Shown here piece after piece: positions 7,623 to 16,835 of a stretch of DNA of 64,000 nt (its first letter is position 1; each line of letters opens with the position of its first letter). The notes beneath the pieces were generated by a model, which saw only the letters and a list, made by a program, of their open reading frames with translations, did not search any database and was not told the DNA's origin. A program made the position numbers and the translations under genes. The DNA is taken from positions 33,037 to 97,036 of the forward strand of contig CAIOYC010000033.1 in the NCBI GenBank assembly GCA_903862425.1, read 5' to 3'. Source of the DNA: an uncultured Caulobacterales bacterium. GTDB taxonomy: Bacteria > Pseudomonadota > Alphaproteobacteria > Caulobacterales > Caulobacteraceae.

Positions 7623-10436
7623 ATGCCGAACAAAGCCGCGCCCCATATCGATACGCACGCCAAGGCGGATCTGGAAACCCTGTGGCGAGACATCGGCAAG
7701 ACGGTCGTGGCCGACCCCTTCACCAACCCCTACCTACTCTTCGCGCTGGAAGTGAACCGCCGCCTCGCCGCCGATGAGTTCACCATCGAGCAAGCCGAAA
7801 CCGTGGTGCAGGCGATCAGCACCGAGGGCGCGCTCGCGCGGGCCGAGCGGCTGGGCGTCTACCTGGACGTCGGCGCGGCAGACCCGCTTGAGGCCCTGTT
7901 CGAGCGGCTGGCCGCGGGCGGCTTCGAAGCTTATGCCACCGCCCTGGCCACCCCGGCCGTGGGATTGGTGACCACCGCCCACCCGACCTTCTCGCTGAAC
8001 CGAGCGCTGTCCCTCGCCATCGCCGAACTGGCCACCGGGCAGGATGCGGACGGCCAGCCACTGTCCGACCAAGCCCGTAAGGCGCGCGAAGCGGTGATCG
8101 CCCAGACGCCGCACCTGCCGCCGCCGGAACTGACCCTTGACGTGGAGCACGAGTGGTCGGTGCGGGCCCTGGCCAATACCGCCGATGCGCTGGACCTTGC
8201 CCGCCGCGCCGCCCTAGCAGTGGGCCGTCGCCGCTGGCCCGACCGTTGGACAGAGCTGAAACCCGCCCTGATGACCCTCGCCACATGGGTCGGCTTCGAC
8301 CAGGACGGCCGCAACGACGTCACTTGGGCGGTGAGTTTCGGCAAGCGGCTGGCGCTGAAATCGCTCGCCCTGCAACGCTACCTCGCCCTTGTCGAACCCC
8401 TCGGCCTGCCCGCCGTCGCCGATCCGATCCGCCGCGCCATACCCCTGGTCGAAGGTCAGGCAAGGGCGCTGGCCGAGGCGGGCGACGACCTCGGCAAACT
8501 GGCCGACTTCTCCCGCAAACTCATCGCCGAGCGGGCCGATAGCCTGGTCAATCCCGAACCGCTCCTCGCCGCCATCGAAACCGCGCTGGCCGCCGCCGAC
8601 GACGACGATGCCCGCGAGGCGCTTGTGGTGCTGCGCGCGGCGCTGGAGACCCAAGGCGTCTGCCTCGCCCACATCCATGTGCGGCTGAACTCCACCCAGC
8701 TGCACAACGCCGTCCGCCGCGAGGTGGACCTGCGCACCTCGCCCTCCGACCCCTCCAACCGCCGCACCTATATCCAGACCGCCAGCACCCTGATCGAAAA
8801 GTGCAGACCGGTGGAGGCGGGATTCCGCAGCCTGCTGGGCGAGAGCGCCTCCGCCCGCCGTCTGTTCATGACCATCGCCGTAATGGCCCGCTATATCGAC
8901 TCAGCCTCGCCCGTCCGTTTCCTGATCGCCGAGACCGAGAGCGGCTTTACCCTGCTGGTGGCCCAGTATCTCGCCCGCCTGTTCGGAGTGGAGGCGCTGG
9001 TCGAGCTGTCGCCCCTGTTCGAGACCGAGACCGGGCTGGAGCGCGGCGAGGTCATCATCGAGGAAGCCCTGCGCAGCCCCCACTTCCGCGACTATCTGAA
9101 GGCCCAGGGGCGCCTCGTGCTGGAGTTCGGCTTTTCGGACTCGGGACGCTTCATCGGCCAGATGGCCGCCACGTTCCGCATCGAGCGCCTGCGCCTGCGC
9201 CTCGCCGAACTGATGGAGCGGGAGCGTCTGACCGGCCTGCAGCTGATCCTCTACAACACCCACGGCGAGTCCATGGGCCGGGGCGGGCACCCGGACAGCC
9301 TGCGCGACCGGCTCGACTACGCCGCCCCGCCGCGGGACCGGCGCGAGTTCGCCCGTCGCGGTATCCGCGTGCGCGAGGAGGATAGTTTCCAGGGCGGCGA
9401 AGGCTATCTGCCCCTGCTCACCCCCGCCGCCGCCCGCGCCACGGTGGCCGGCATGCTGGCCTTCGGGCTAGGCGAAAACCCGGAGGCCGAGGGCGATCCC
9501 ATCTACGCCGCCCAGGACTTCGCCTCGGAGTTCTTCGCCACCGTGCAACAGGCCTTCACCGGCATTGCGGGCGAGGCGGATTATGCGGCCCTGCTCGGCC
9601 TGTTCGGGCCGCGTCTTCTGCCCAAGACCGGCTCGCGCCCCGTGCAGCGCCAGTCCAGCGAGACCGGCCAGGTGGCGACCTTCACCCACGTGTCGGAACT
9701 ACGCGCCATCCCCAACAACGGCATCCTGCAGGGCATGGGCAATCTGGCCAACCTGACCTTCGGCGTGGCGCGCGCGGCGTCCAAGGATCCGGACACCTTC
9801 GCGGCCATGCGTCGGGACTCCCCCCGTTTTCGCCGCGCGCTGACGATGGCCGACCAGGCGGCGGCGCTCAGCGACCTGCAGGCCACCCGCGCCTATGCCG
9901 CGACGGTCAATCCCAGCCTGTGGCTCGATCAGGTCAAGACCGGCGACACGGAGGAGGACGTGCTGCGCCGCCTCTCGCGCTTGTCCGAGCGGGCGGGGCT
10001 GACCGGGCGCATGTCCACCGTACTGCGCCACATGCGCGCCGAACCGGCCCTGCCCGCGCCCGTGGCGAGCGAGCGGCGAATGCGCGTGCAGCTTCTGCAT
10101 GGGCTGCGGGTCGCTTTGATCCAGCGCATCTGCCTGCTCGCCTCCCGCATTCCGGAATTTACCCCACGCGCCGGCTTCACCCTCGAACAGGCGCAACTGA
10201 TGCTGATGCGGCTCGATATCCCCGCCGCCATCGCCCGGCTGGAGGAGGTCTTCCCCGCGCGCGCCAACCCGGAACTGGCCAAGGTCGATTTCGGTGAGAC
10301 CGACACCTATGCCCCGGCGGAGACGCACGGCTATGGCGTCGAGCACCAGACCCTTTTCCAGCCTATCCTCGCCCTGCACGGGCTGCTCCTGCGCACGACC
10401 ACGGCGCTGGGGCACGAGTGCGGGGCGTGCGGGTAG
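7623..10436 (+). CDS. ppc: Divergent phosphoenolpyruvate carboxylase
   Basis: A 937-residue cytoplasmic protein of the PEP carboxylase family, which makes oxaloacetate from PEP and bicarbonate to refill the TCA cycle. The catalytic histidine lies in TTAHPT (H120). Other recognisable blocks are VRLNSTQLH, FGFSDSG, SMGRGG, TGSRPVQR and LRAIPNN. Several blocks differ from canonical PEPC: TAHPTE reads TAHPTF, the lysine after SDS is missing (SDSGRFIG), HGRGG is replaced by THGESMGRGG, and the C-terminal QNTG/RNTG is absent. It is probably the divergent form found in Caulobacterales. Whether it is fully active needs testing. Confidence 0.82.
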   Translation: MPNKAAPHIDTHAKADLETLWRDIGKTVVADPFTNPYLLFALEVNRRLAADEFTIEQAETVVQAISTEGALARAERLGVYLDVGAADPLEALFERLAAGGFEAYATALATPAVGLVTTAHPTFSLNRALSLAIAELATGQDADGQPLSDQARKAREAVIAQTPHLPPPELTLDVEHEWSVRALANTADALDLARRAALAVGRRRWPDRWTELKPALMTLATWVGFDQDGRNDVTWAVSFGKRLALKSLALQRYLALVEPLGLPAVADPIRRAIPLVEGQARALAEAGDDLGKLADFSRKLIAERADSLVNPEPLLAAIETALAAADDDDAREALVVLRAALETQGVCLAHIHVRLNSTQLHNAVRREVDLRTSPSDPSNRRTYIQTASTLIEKCRPVEAGFRSLLGESASARRLFMTIAVMARYIDSASPVRFLIAETESGFTLLVAQYLARLFGVEALVELSPLFETETGLERGEVIIEEALRSPHFRDYLKAQGRLVLEFGFSDSGRFIGQMAATFRIERLRLRLAELMERERLTGLQLILYNTHGESMGRGGHPDSLRDRLDYAAPPRDRREFARRGIRVREEDSFQGGEGYLPLLTPAAARATVAGMLAFGLGENPEAEGDPIYAAQDFASEFFATVQQAFTGIAGEADYAALLGLFGPRLLPKTGSRPVQRQSSETGQVATFTHVSELRAIPNNGILQGMGNLANLTFGVARAASKDPDTFAAMRRDSPRFRRALTMADQAAALSDLQATRAYAATVNPSLWLDQVKTGDTEEDVLRRLSRLSERAGLTGRMSTVLRHMRAEPALPAPVASERRMRVQLLHGLRVALIQRICLLASRIPEFTPRAGFTLEQAQLMLMRLDIPAAIARLEEVFPARANPELAKVDFGETDTYAPAETHGYGVEHQTLFQPILALHGLLLRTTTALGHECGACG

Positions 10437-10483
10437 ATCTGCTCGCGCAGCCCCCTCAGACGCAGTGAACTTGAAAGGCGGAT

Positions 10484-11479
10484 TTAGCCCCCCGCATAGC
10501 CGCCAATGATCGGCAGCACTTCGCCGGTGATGAAGGACGACATCTGGGGCGAAGCCAGGAAGACGTAGGCGGGGGCGATCTCCTCCGGCTGGGCGGGGCG
10601 CTTCATCTCGGTGGTGGCGCCGAACTGTTCCAGGGACTTGGCGTCCTTGTCGGCCGGGTTGAGCGGCGTCCAGACCGGCCCCGGCGCCACCACGTTCACC
10701 CGGATGCCCTTGGGGATCAGGTGGGTAGAAAGCGAACGGGCGAAGGCGTGGATGCCGCCCTTGGTCATGGAATAGTCCAGCAGGTCCTTGTTGCCCACGA
10801 GGCCGGTGATCGAGCCGGTCATGACGATGGCCCCGCCCTTCGGCAGGTGTGGCGTGGCCGCCTGCGCCATATGGAAATAGCCGTAGAGGTTGGTTTTCAG
10901 CGTGCGGTCGAAATGCTCTTCGGTGAGCTGGCTGAAGTCGTCCACATGCTCCTGGAAAGCAGCGTTGTTGACCAGGATGTCGAGCTTGCCGAACGCCTCC
11001 ACCGTCTTGGCCACCGCCGCCTTGGCGTAGGCGGGGTCGGACACGTCGCCGGGCAACAGGATGGCCTTGCGCCCCTCCTTCTCCACCGCCGCCTTGGTGA
11101 TTTCAGCGTCGGTGGTTTCGTCGAGATAGGCGATGGCCACGTCCGCGCCCTCGCGCGCGAACAGCACCGCTACAGCCCGGCCGATGCCGCTGTCCGCGCC
11201 GGTGATCAGCGCCACCTTGCCCTCCAGCTTGCCGGACCCCTTGTAGAAGGGCGCATCGTACATGGGCGCTATGGCAAGGTCGGATTCCAGTCCCGGCTTG
11301 TCGAGGTGGCTGTCCTTCATCGGCGGCTCGGGATAGGCGCGCGCTCCGGCCTGCATGGCGCCCTTGGCCTTGGGCTCGGCGAAACTCCTGGCTTCCCCGT
11401 CAACCTGTTGCTGGATGGCGCGCTCCTGCTCGGCGGTGCGGCGCGCGTTTTCGGCGAAGCTCTGGTCGGTCTCGGACAT
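10484..11479 (-). CDS. SDR-family oxidoreductase (YhdG/YdaD-like)
   Basis: NAD(P)-dependent short-chain dehydrogenase of 331 residues. An N-terminal extension of about 80 residues, rich in Glu, Lys and Pro, precedes the Rossmann fold. It is typical of the YdaD/YhxC general-stress subgroup. The nucleotide-binding motif TGADSGIGRA sits near residue 93, NNAA follows, and the catalytic Ser (TGSITG) and YSMTK come later. The C-terminus ends in the family-like ITGEVLPIIGGYAGG. It is convergent with the PEP carboxylase gene and stands as a single gene. Substrate unknown. Confidence 0.9.
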   Translation of the reverse strand: MSETDQSFAENARRTAEQERAIQQQVDGEARSFAEPKAKGAMQAGARAYPEPPMKDSHLDKPGLESDLAIAPMYDAPFYKGSGKLEGKVALITGADSGIGRAVAVLFAREGADVAIAYLDETTDAEITKAAVEKEGRKAILLPGDVSDPAYAKAAVAKTVEAFGKLDILVNNAAFQEHVDDFSQLTEEHFDRTLKTNLYGYFHMAQAATPHLPKGGAIVMTGSITGLVGNKDLLDYSMTKGGIHAFARSLSTHLIPKGIRVNVVAPGPVWTPLNPADKDAKSLEQFGATTEMKRPAQPEEIAPAYVFLASPQMSSFITGEVLPIIGGYAGG

Positions 11480-11573
11480 GGCGGTACTCCTTGTGGCGGA
11501 GAACCGGCGACGGCGAGGCGGGTTCCTTCAAATGTGGGAAAGGATCGGATGGCGCCCTTGCCCGGATTTTAGC

Positions 11574-12890
11574 TCAGGCACGCTCGATCTTCGGCGGGGT
11601 CCAGACGCCCGAGACCGCCTCGGGCTTGGGCAGGTAGAGCCGCAGGAATAGGGTGTAGGGCCCCTTGGCGGGCGCCGGCAGCCAGTTGGCCGAGCGTGCG
11701 CCGCCCGGATCGGTGCGGGATATCCAGATACTCAGGCCGCCATCAGCATCCGGCTTTAGCCCGGACCGGTCGCCCACCGCATAGCGCTTGAGTGGATTGG
11801 GGGTGAGGAAGAACTGCCCCTCAGGGGTCGCCTCGTACATCGTCAGCGACCAGAAAGCGTTCACGGGCGGCGTCTGGCCCTTGGCGAAGCGGATGCGATA
11901 GATGCCGTCGCCATCGAACAGGCTTTTGCCCTCCGGCGAGAGGGCCTTGAGATACATGGCCTCTTCCGGCGGCAGGGCCGCCAGTCCAGCCAGCGCCACA
12001 CCCGCACGGCCGATATAGTCCTGAAAGAACTCGCCGCTGTCCGAAGCCTGATAGAGCCAGCCATTCTTTTGATCGGTCCCCAGCCCGCGCGTTTTCACCA
12101 GCGCCAGGGCGTCGGCAACGCCGGCGGCGATCTGGGCCTGCTCGGCCGGGCTGAACCTGGCGGGATCGAATCCTGCGCCAAGGCCGAGGGGGGCGATGCG
12201 CGCGAGGATGCCGGTATCGGTGGCGGGCGGCGGGTTCTCGACCAGCAGGGCCGAAACGGCCTTGAAGTAGTCCTGCCACGGGCCTTCGCGCTTGGCGCCC
12301 CTGGCCGGCGGCGCGCCGAGCGCAGAGCCGTGCAGCGTGTAGCCGCCCTGCACGATGCGGGCGGCCGGCAGGTCCGCGTCGCCGTTCACCACCACCCGCG
12401 CCAGCGCCCAGACCCAGGGCGTGGGCGAGCGGATGGCGCCGACCGGTGCGGCGTCGTTGGGTCCGACCAGGATGAAGCTCCCGCCCTTTGGCCCCGTCGT
12501 GCGCGTGCCGAGCACGGCGAAATTGTCGCTCCACATGTCCATGAAGGCGAAGGACGCATATCGGTCGCCGATGTCCGGCTGGGCGATCGTCGCCGGCCCC
12601 TTACTCAGGTCGATGAAGGCCAGGGCGTAGATGGTGTCGTTGTTGGGCGTGGTGACGTTGCGCGACTCTGGCCCGGCCAGCGAAGGCTGGCGGATGAACG
12701 TGTTGGCCTTGGCCCCGAGGCCGAGGGTGCGCGCCCGTACGTTGGCGATCTCGTTGAGCGGCAGGGTATAGATCCAAGCCTCCCGCGCCGCATCGCGCAG
12801 TGTGTAGGCGCCCGCCGCAAAGGCCGTCTCGCCCATCGCCAAGGTCGTGGCGAGGGTTCCGCCACCAATCATGAACTGCCTGCGCTGCAT
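11574..12890 (-). CDS. Tat-exported DUF1254/DUF1214 domain protein
   Basis: A 438-residue exported protein. The N-terminus MQRRQFMIGGG followed by a hydrophobic stretch and AFAAG looks like a twin-arginine signal. The N-terminal half (IYTLPLNEIANVRAR and TTPNNDTIYALAFIDLS) is DUF1254. The C-terminal half (VNAFWSLTMYE, FFLTPNPLKRYAVGDR and SIWISRTDPG) is DUF1214. Such pairs are common in alphaproteobacteria; their biochemical role is not established. The gene is divergent from the membrane protein at 13000. Confidence 0.85.
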   Translation of the reverse strand: MQRRQFMIGGGTLATTLAMGETAFAAGAYTLRDAAREAWIYTLPLNEIANVRARTLGLGAKANTFIRQPSLAGPESRNVTTPNNDTIYALAFIDLSKGPATIAQPDIGDRYASFAFMDMWSDNFAVLGTRTTGPKGGSFILVGPNDAAPVGAIRSPTPWVWALARVVVNGDADLPAARIVQGGYTLHGSALGAPPARGAKREGPWQDYFKAVSALLVENPPPATDTGILARIAPLGLGAGFDPARFSPAEQAQIAAGVADALALVKTRGLGTDQKNGWLYQASDSGEFFQDYIGRAGVALAGLAALPPEEAMYLKALSPEGKSLFDGDGIYRIRFAKGQTPPVNAFWSLTMYEATPEGQFFLTPNPLKRYAVGDRSGLKPDADGGLSIWISRTDPGGARSANWLPAPAKGPYTLFLRLYLPKPEAVSGVWTPPKIERA

Positions 12891-12999
12891 GGCCTTGGCC
12901 TCCCGCTGTTTCTTGTGTTGGCGCGACTATGGGAGCGACAGGCGGAACCGTAAAGCAAGCTGGGCGGTTGAGGGCGCAGGGAAACGCCGGAGCTTCACC

Positions 13000-13485
13000 A
13001 TGTCCAAGTCCTCGCTGCGCCTGGTGGTGCTGGGCGCCGCCGCCGGTCTGGTCGCCGCCTGGGCCATGGAAGAATCGCAGAAGGCCATCGCCGAAGCCGC
13101 CAAGTCCGCGGGCGTCGAGCCGCCCTCCGGCGACCCGGCCACGGTCAAGGCCGCCGACCGGCTCTCCATGGAATTCAGCGGCCAGCCTATAGCGCCGCAC
13201 AAGCGCGAGCAGGCGGGGCGGATCGTCCACTACGCCACGGGCGCCGCGCTCGGCGCCGTCTACACCTATCTGGCCGAGCGGGCGCCGTTCATCACCTGGG
13301 GATTCGGCGGGCTGTTCGGGCTCGCGGTGACCGGTCTTCTGGACGAGGGCGCGGCGCCGGCCCTCGGCTTTTCCCCGCCCGCATCCGAAGTTCCGCTGGA
13401 ACGCCACGGTGAGGGCGTCGCCGCCCACCTGATCTTCGGCTCGGCGCTTGAAGCCGCGCGGCAGGTCGTGCGGGTCCTGGCGTGA
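13000..13485 (+). CDS. Small membrane protein, DUF1440-like
   Basis: A 161-residue protein. An N-terminal hydrophobic helix (LVVLGAAAGLVAAWAME) is followed by a charged segment and two or three weaker hydrophobic stretches (AAGRIVHY-type GALGAVYTYL and GGLFGLAVTGLL). The layout resembles the YagU/DUF1440 inner-membrane family. The ATG at 13000 is chosen because the frame upstream reads through the divergent neighbour. Function unknown. Confidence 0.6.
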   Translation: MSKSSLRLVVLGAAAGLVAAWAMEESQKAIAEAAKSAGVEPPSGDPATVKAADRLSMEFSGQPIAPHKREQAGRIVHYATGAALGAVYTYLAERAPFITWGFGGLFGLAVTGLLDEGAAPALGFSPPASEVPLERHGEGVAAHLIFGSALEAARQVVRVLA

Positions 13486-13545
13486 GTCCGGTTGCAGTCC
13501 ACGTCTATAAGTCCATCATCCATAGCCAAGCTTGGGAGCACGAGC

Positions 13546-14229
13546 ATGTCTGAGCGTCGCGTCACAACCCTATTCGCCGCCTCGGCCCTGCTGTGCGCCG
13601 GGCTCGCTCTCACCGGCTGTGGCCGCTCGCAGGCGGGCAACACCGCCGCCGCCACGACCGCGGCCCCCGCCCTGCCCGCTACACAGCCGGCGGGCGCCGT
13701 CGCCCCCGTGCAGCCGGTGGCCGGACAGCCGTATGCCGGGCAGCCTTATGCCGGAGCCCCTGCGCCCATGCCCGCCGACCCCTGCCCTTCCATCGGCACC
13801 CTGGCCGAAGCCAAGGGCCCCATCGCCCTGAACGGCGCGCGGCTGATCCGGCTGGGCGGCGCGTGCTCGGCGGGCGACATGACCAACCACCTGCGCAACT
13901 TCGCCGACGGCACGCGCTTCATCCTGGTCGCGGACGACCTGCGCGCGGGCGTCCAGCCTGGCGTGCCGTTCGAGTTGCGCCTCGGCCCGCCCTCCACCAG
14001 CGAGGCGGCGGTGATCGGTACGGTGAACTTCTACGGCGCCATGCGTCCCATGGGCTCGGGCCAGCCGCACAGCATAAGCTTCGACGTGACCCGCGCGGTG
14101 CAGTCCCTGGCGGTCAGTGGATGGCCGGCCCAGGGCCTCGGCGTCGCCGTGGCGCCATCGGGTCCGGTTGCGCCCGGCGCGGACGCCACTATCGGCGCCC
14201 TTCGCCTGGTGGCCCAGGCGCCGCGCTAG
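13546..14229 (+). CDS. Putative lipoprotein of unknown function
   Basis: A 227-residue exported protein. The signal peptide ends in a lipobox (LALTGC, Cys25), so it is probably anchored to the inner leaflet of the outer membrane. After an Ala/Pro/Thr-rich linker with a short repeat (AGQPYAGQPYAGAP), a folded domain of about 150 residues begins around PADPCPSIGTL and contains a second cysteine (GGACSAGDM). I do not recognise the domain. It is transcribed towards the small gene and rsmD on the other strand. Confidence 0.7.
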   Translation: MSERRVTTLFAASALLCAGLALTGCGRSQAGNTAAATTAAPALPATQPAGAVAPVQPVAGQPYAGQPYAGAPAPMPADPCPSIGTLAEAKGPIALNGARLIRLGGACSAGDMTNHLRNFADGTRFILVADDLRAGVQPGVPFELRLGPPSTSEAAVIGTVNFYGAMRPMGSGQPHSISFDVTRAVQSLAVSGWPAQGLGVAVAPSGPVAPGADATIGALRLVAQAPR

Positions 14230-14230
14230 A

Positions 14231-14410
14231 TCAGGTCTTGCGCATCGCGGGGCGGGACTTGGAGGCCGCCTTGGCCGCCGCCGCGCGTTCGGTCTGCTTG
14301 CGACCCTGCCCACCGGGGCCGGGTGCGCCGCTCGACGCCGCCTTGCGTTGCGCGACCAGGGCGGCCAGCGTTTCGGTGGTGGACTTCTTGGGTTCGTCGG
14401 TGTCGGACAT
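14231..14410 (-). CDS. Small basic protein of unknown function (59 aa)
   Basis: A 59-residue, lysine/arginine/alanine-rich protein starting MSDTDEPKKSTTE and ending KSRPAMRKT. It is probably unstructured in the middle (SSGAPGPGGQGRKQTE). Similar short basic proteins are, as I recall, conserved in alphaproteobacteria, but I cannot name a family. It is flanked by a lipoprotein gene (convergent, abutting) and rsmD (same strand, about 36 bases upstream), so it may be the last gene of the rsmD unit. Confidence 0.55.
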   Translation of the reverse strand: MSDTDEPKKSTTETLAALVAQRKAASSGAPGPGGQGRKQTERAAAAKAASKSRPAMRKT

Positions 14411-14446
14411 AGGACACTGTAGCACACCCGTCGCCGCTTGCGCCGT

Positions 14447-15016
14447 TCAACTACCGGTGAAACGCAGGAAATAGACCGCCGCCGCGCCCCAGCTGCGGTG
14501 ATCGAGGGGCTCAAACCCTGGCGTCATCGGCGCAGCCTCTTCTGCGGCGCGTTCGAACACGACCGTGGCGCCGGGGACCAGCCAGCCGCCGGAGCTCAGC
14601 GAGGTCAAAGCCCGCTCTCCCAACCCCTTGCGATAGGGCGGGTCGAGGAAGGCGAGGTCGAACGGCGCGCCCGCACTGGCGGGGCGCAGGCCGAGGTCGG
14701 TGGCGTCGCGCCGATGCACGCGGGTTTCGCCGAACAGATGCAGCGCCTCCACATTGCCGCGGATCGCGCCGCGCGCCGCCTCGTCGGTCTCCACGAACAG
14801 GCAGAAGGCCGCCCCGCGCGACAGCGCCTCGACGCCGAGCCCGCCCGACCCGGCGAACAGGTCGATCACCCGAACGCCGTCGAGGCCCGGCGCCCAGGGG
14901 GCATGGGCGAGCACGTCGAACAGGGCCTGACGCGCCCGGTCGCTGGTGGGGCGGGTGGTCGACCCCTGCGGCGCGACCAGGGTTCGCCCACGAAACCGGC
15001 CCGAGACGACCCTCAT
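14447..15016 (-). CDS. rsmD: 16S rRNA (guanine(966)-N2)-methyltransferase
   Basis: SAM-dependent enzyme that methylates G966 of 16S rRNA. The 189 residues show the RsmD N-terminus MRVVSGRFRGRTL, the SAM-binding loop DLFAGSGGLGVEALSRGA, and the catalytic DPPY motif (LAFLDPPYRKG). The ATG at 15016 overlaps the stop of the upstream membrane protein by four bases (ATGA), so translation is coupled. Its association with rluB and tadA nearby is typical of alphaproteobacteria, here interrupted by two membrane-protein genes. Confidence 0.95.
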   Translation of the reverse strand: MRVVSGRFRGRTLVAPQGSTTRPTSDRARQALFDVLAHAPWAPGLDGVRVIDLFAGSGGLGVEALSRGAAFCLFVETDEAARGAIRGNVEALHLFGETRVHRRDATDLGLRPASAGAPFDLAFLDPPYRKGLGERALTSLSSGGWLVPGATVVFERAAEEAAPMTPGFEPLDHRSWGAAAVYFLRFTGS

Positions 15017-15672
15017 GCGTGCGAAGCAAACAGCTTGTCGGCCCAGGCCTGCACGGCGCGCAGGAGGGCGACGACAAGGATAGTGAAGCCGATGGCGACG
15101 AAACTGCGCTGGGACGACAGCACCAGGGCCACGGCGGCGACCAGCGGCGGCAACAACAACGCCTGCAGCATTCGCACCCACTTCAAGGCGGGGCCGATCT
15201 CCGGGTGGGTCAGCTTGGCGAAAAAGGCCGCATAGCCCCAGGCGATGGCCTGCACGAATCCGCTCGCCAGGATCAGGGCGTAGTAGATCCAGAAAGTCTT
15301 GCCGGTGTGGCCATAGTCCACCAGCAGCCGCACGCCGGTAGGCTGCAGAGCCACCAGGCCGAGCTGGGCCAGCAACAGGAAGGTGATGACGCCGTCCACG
15401 CCGGTCAGCTGGGACAGGATGCGCCGCTGGCCCGACCAGAAGGCGGCGATGACCAGGAAGGTGATGGCGTAGGCGCCCAGCGCCGGCCCCATCTGGGCGA
15501 ACAGCACGTCGAGGTCGCCGTTCCACGCGCTCGGCGGCTTAAGCTCCAGCGCCGCCAGGGTGATGACGATGGCGAACACCCCGTCCGACAGCATGATCAG
15601 CCGGTCATAGGCGTGGCGCGCCATGCGCTTGGCCAGCGGCTCCTCGGTATCCAGAATCTCGAACTCGCCCAT
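15013..15672 (-). CDS. TMEM175/DUF1211-family membrane protein (putative K+ channel)
   Basis: A 219-residue protein with about six hydrophobic helices. TM1 carries LSDGVFAIVITLAALEL, a variant of the FSDGVFAI signature of bacterial TMEM175 potassium channels, with Leu in place of Phe. Start at 15672 (MGEFEILDTEEP) is preferred because the longer frame adds an unlikely tail. It overlaps the rsmD start by four bases. Ion selectivity is inferred from family only. Confidence 0.82.
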   Translation of the reverse strand: MGEFEILDTEEPLAKRMARHAYDRLIMLSDGVFAIVITLAALELKPPSAWNGDLDVLFAQMGPALGAYAITFLVIAAFWSGQRRILSQLTGVDGVITFLLLAQLGLVALQPTGVRLLVDYGHTGKTFWIYYALILASGFVQAIAWGYAAFFAKLTHPEIGPALKWVRMLQALLLPPLVAAVALVLSSQRSFVAIGFTILVVALLRAVQAWADKLFASHA

Positions 15673-15779
15673 GCCGCCCTGTCGCTTCCACGCGGCAATC
15701 TGCCCCGTACCGCCCAATGGGTGCAACCACTTGCGCACCTGGAATGCCCCGTCGATGGTGCGACCGATCGGGGGACCTC

Positions 15780-16835
15780 ATGGCGAAGACGAGGCCGGCG
15801 CCGCTGAAGCGGATCGGGCTGGACGGACGAGGCTGGCTGGCCCTGGCTGTGCTGGCCATCCTGTGGGGACTGGTGCTGCGCGGCTGGACGCCGATGGTCG
15901 GCCTGCCCACCGGAGTGGCGCTGAGCCACCTGATCCACACCCCCGCTCTCGTTCGCAGCGGCTTCGCCTTCGACATCGGCGCAACGCGAATCTTCGGCGG
16001 CATGGCGCCGCTGGACATCCTGGGTCGCTTCGCCCTTTACGCCCTGGAGACAGCGGCGGTGGGACTGGTGGGGTGGATGGGGCTCGCCTTCATCGCCCGT
16101 GTGCGCCCTCTGCGCCTGCTCAGCGACGCGCCAAGGTTCCGCTGGCGCCTCGTGCTGTTCGGCCTGTGCGCCAGCGCGGGGGTGATCCTTGCGGTGCGCA
16201 TCGCGCAAGCGACGATGAGTGGCGAGGACGTGATCCTCGGCTGGGGCGTCGGCCCCCTGCCCGCCCAGATGCTTTGGGGCGCGTGCCTGCTGGCGCTGAC
16301 CCTGATGGTGGGTTTCTTCGAGGAGGCGGTGTTCCGTGGCGGGCTGCTGCGCCTCGCACCGAAGTCCCCGTGGTTGATACCGCTGGCCATCCTCGTCAAC
16401 GCCGCCCTGTTCGCCGGTGTGCACGGCGCCCAGTCGCCGGTGGAGTTCGTGGACCGGCTGGCGCTGGGCGTGGCGCTCGGATGGGCGACCTTGCGCCTGC
16501 GCGGGATCGAGCTCGCCGTGGGCCTGCACGCCGGGCTCGACTTCGCCGCCATGCTGCTTAACCCCGCCGAGTTGGAACGCTCCGCCATGGCCGCCGGCGC
16601 CAGCCTGACCCCGCCCAGCGCCGCGCCGCAGACCTTCCCGCTCCTGGTGGAGCTGGCGGCGGGCGCCGTGATGGCGGTGGTGCTGTCCTTCGCCGCCCTC
16701 GCTTTGGCCGAACTCGCCATCCGCGTCGGCGGCTGGCTCAGGCTCGACCTGCCGAAAGCGGAGACTGCGCCCGTCAGCGACCCCTGGGCTTCGACGCCGG
16801 CGGACGAGCAGGACCGCGAGCCCCAGCTGGCTTAG
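15780..16835 (+). CDS. CPBP-family intramembrane metalloprotease
   Basis: A 351-residue polytopic membrane protein. The CPBP/Abi motif 1 EEAVFRGGLL (EExxxR) lies near the middle, and motif 2, with a histidine (LFAGVHGAQ), follows some 30 residues later. Hydrophobic helices flank both. Members of this family are Rce1-like intramembrane proteases; the substrate is unknown. Its last 62 bases overlap the 3' end of rluB on the other strand. Confidence 0.83.
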   Translation: MAKTRPAPLKRIGLDGRGWLALAVLAILWGLVLRGWTPMVGLPTGVALSHLIHTPALVRSGFAFDIGATRIFGGMAPLDILGRFALYALETAAVGLVGWMGLAFIARVRPLRLLSDAPRFRWRLVLFGLCASAGVILAVRIAQATMSGEDVILGWGVGPLPAQMLWGACLLALTLMVGFFEEAVFRGGLLRLAPKSPWLIPLAILVNAALFAGVHGAQSPVEFVDRLALGVALGWATLRLRGIELAVGLHAGLDFAAMLLNPAELERSAMAAGASLTPPSAAPQTFPLLVELAAGAVMAVVLSFAALALAELAIRVGGWLRLDLPKAETAPVSDPWASTPADEQDREPQLA

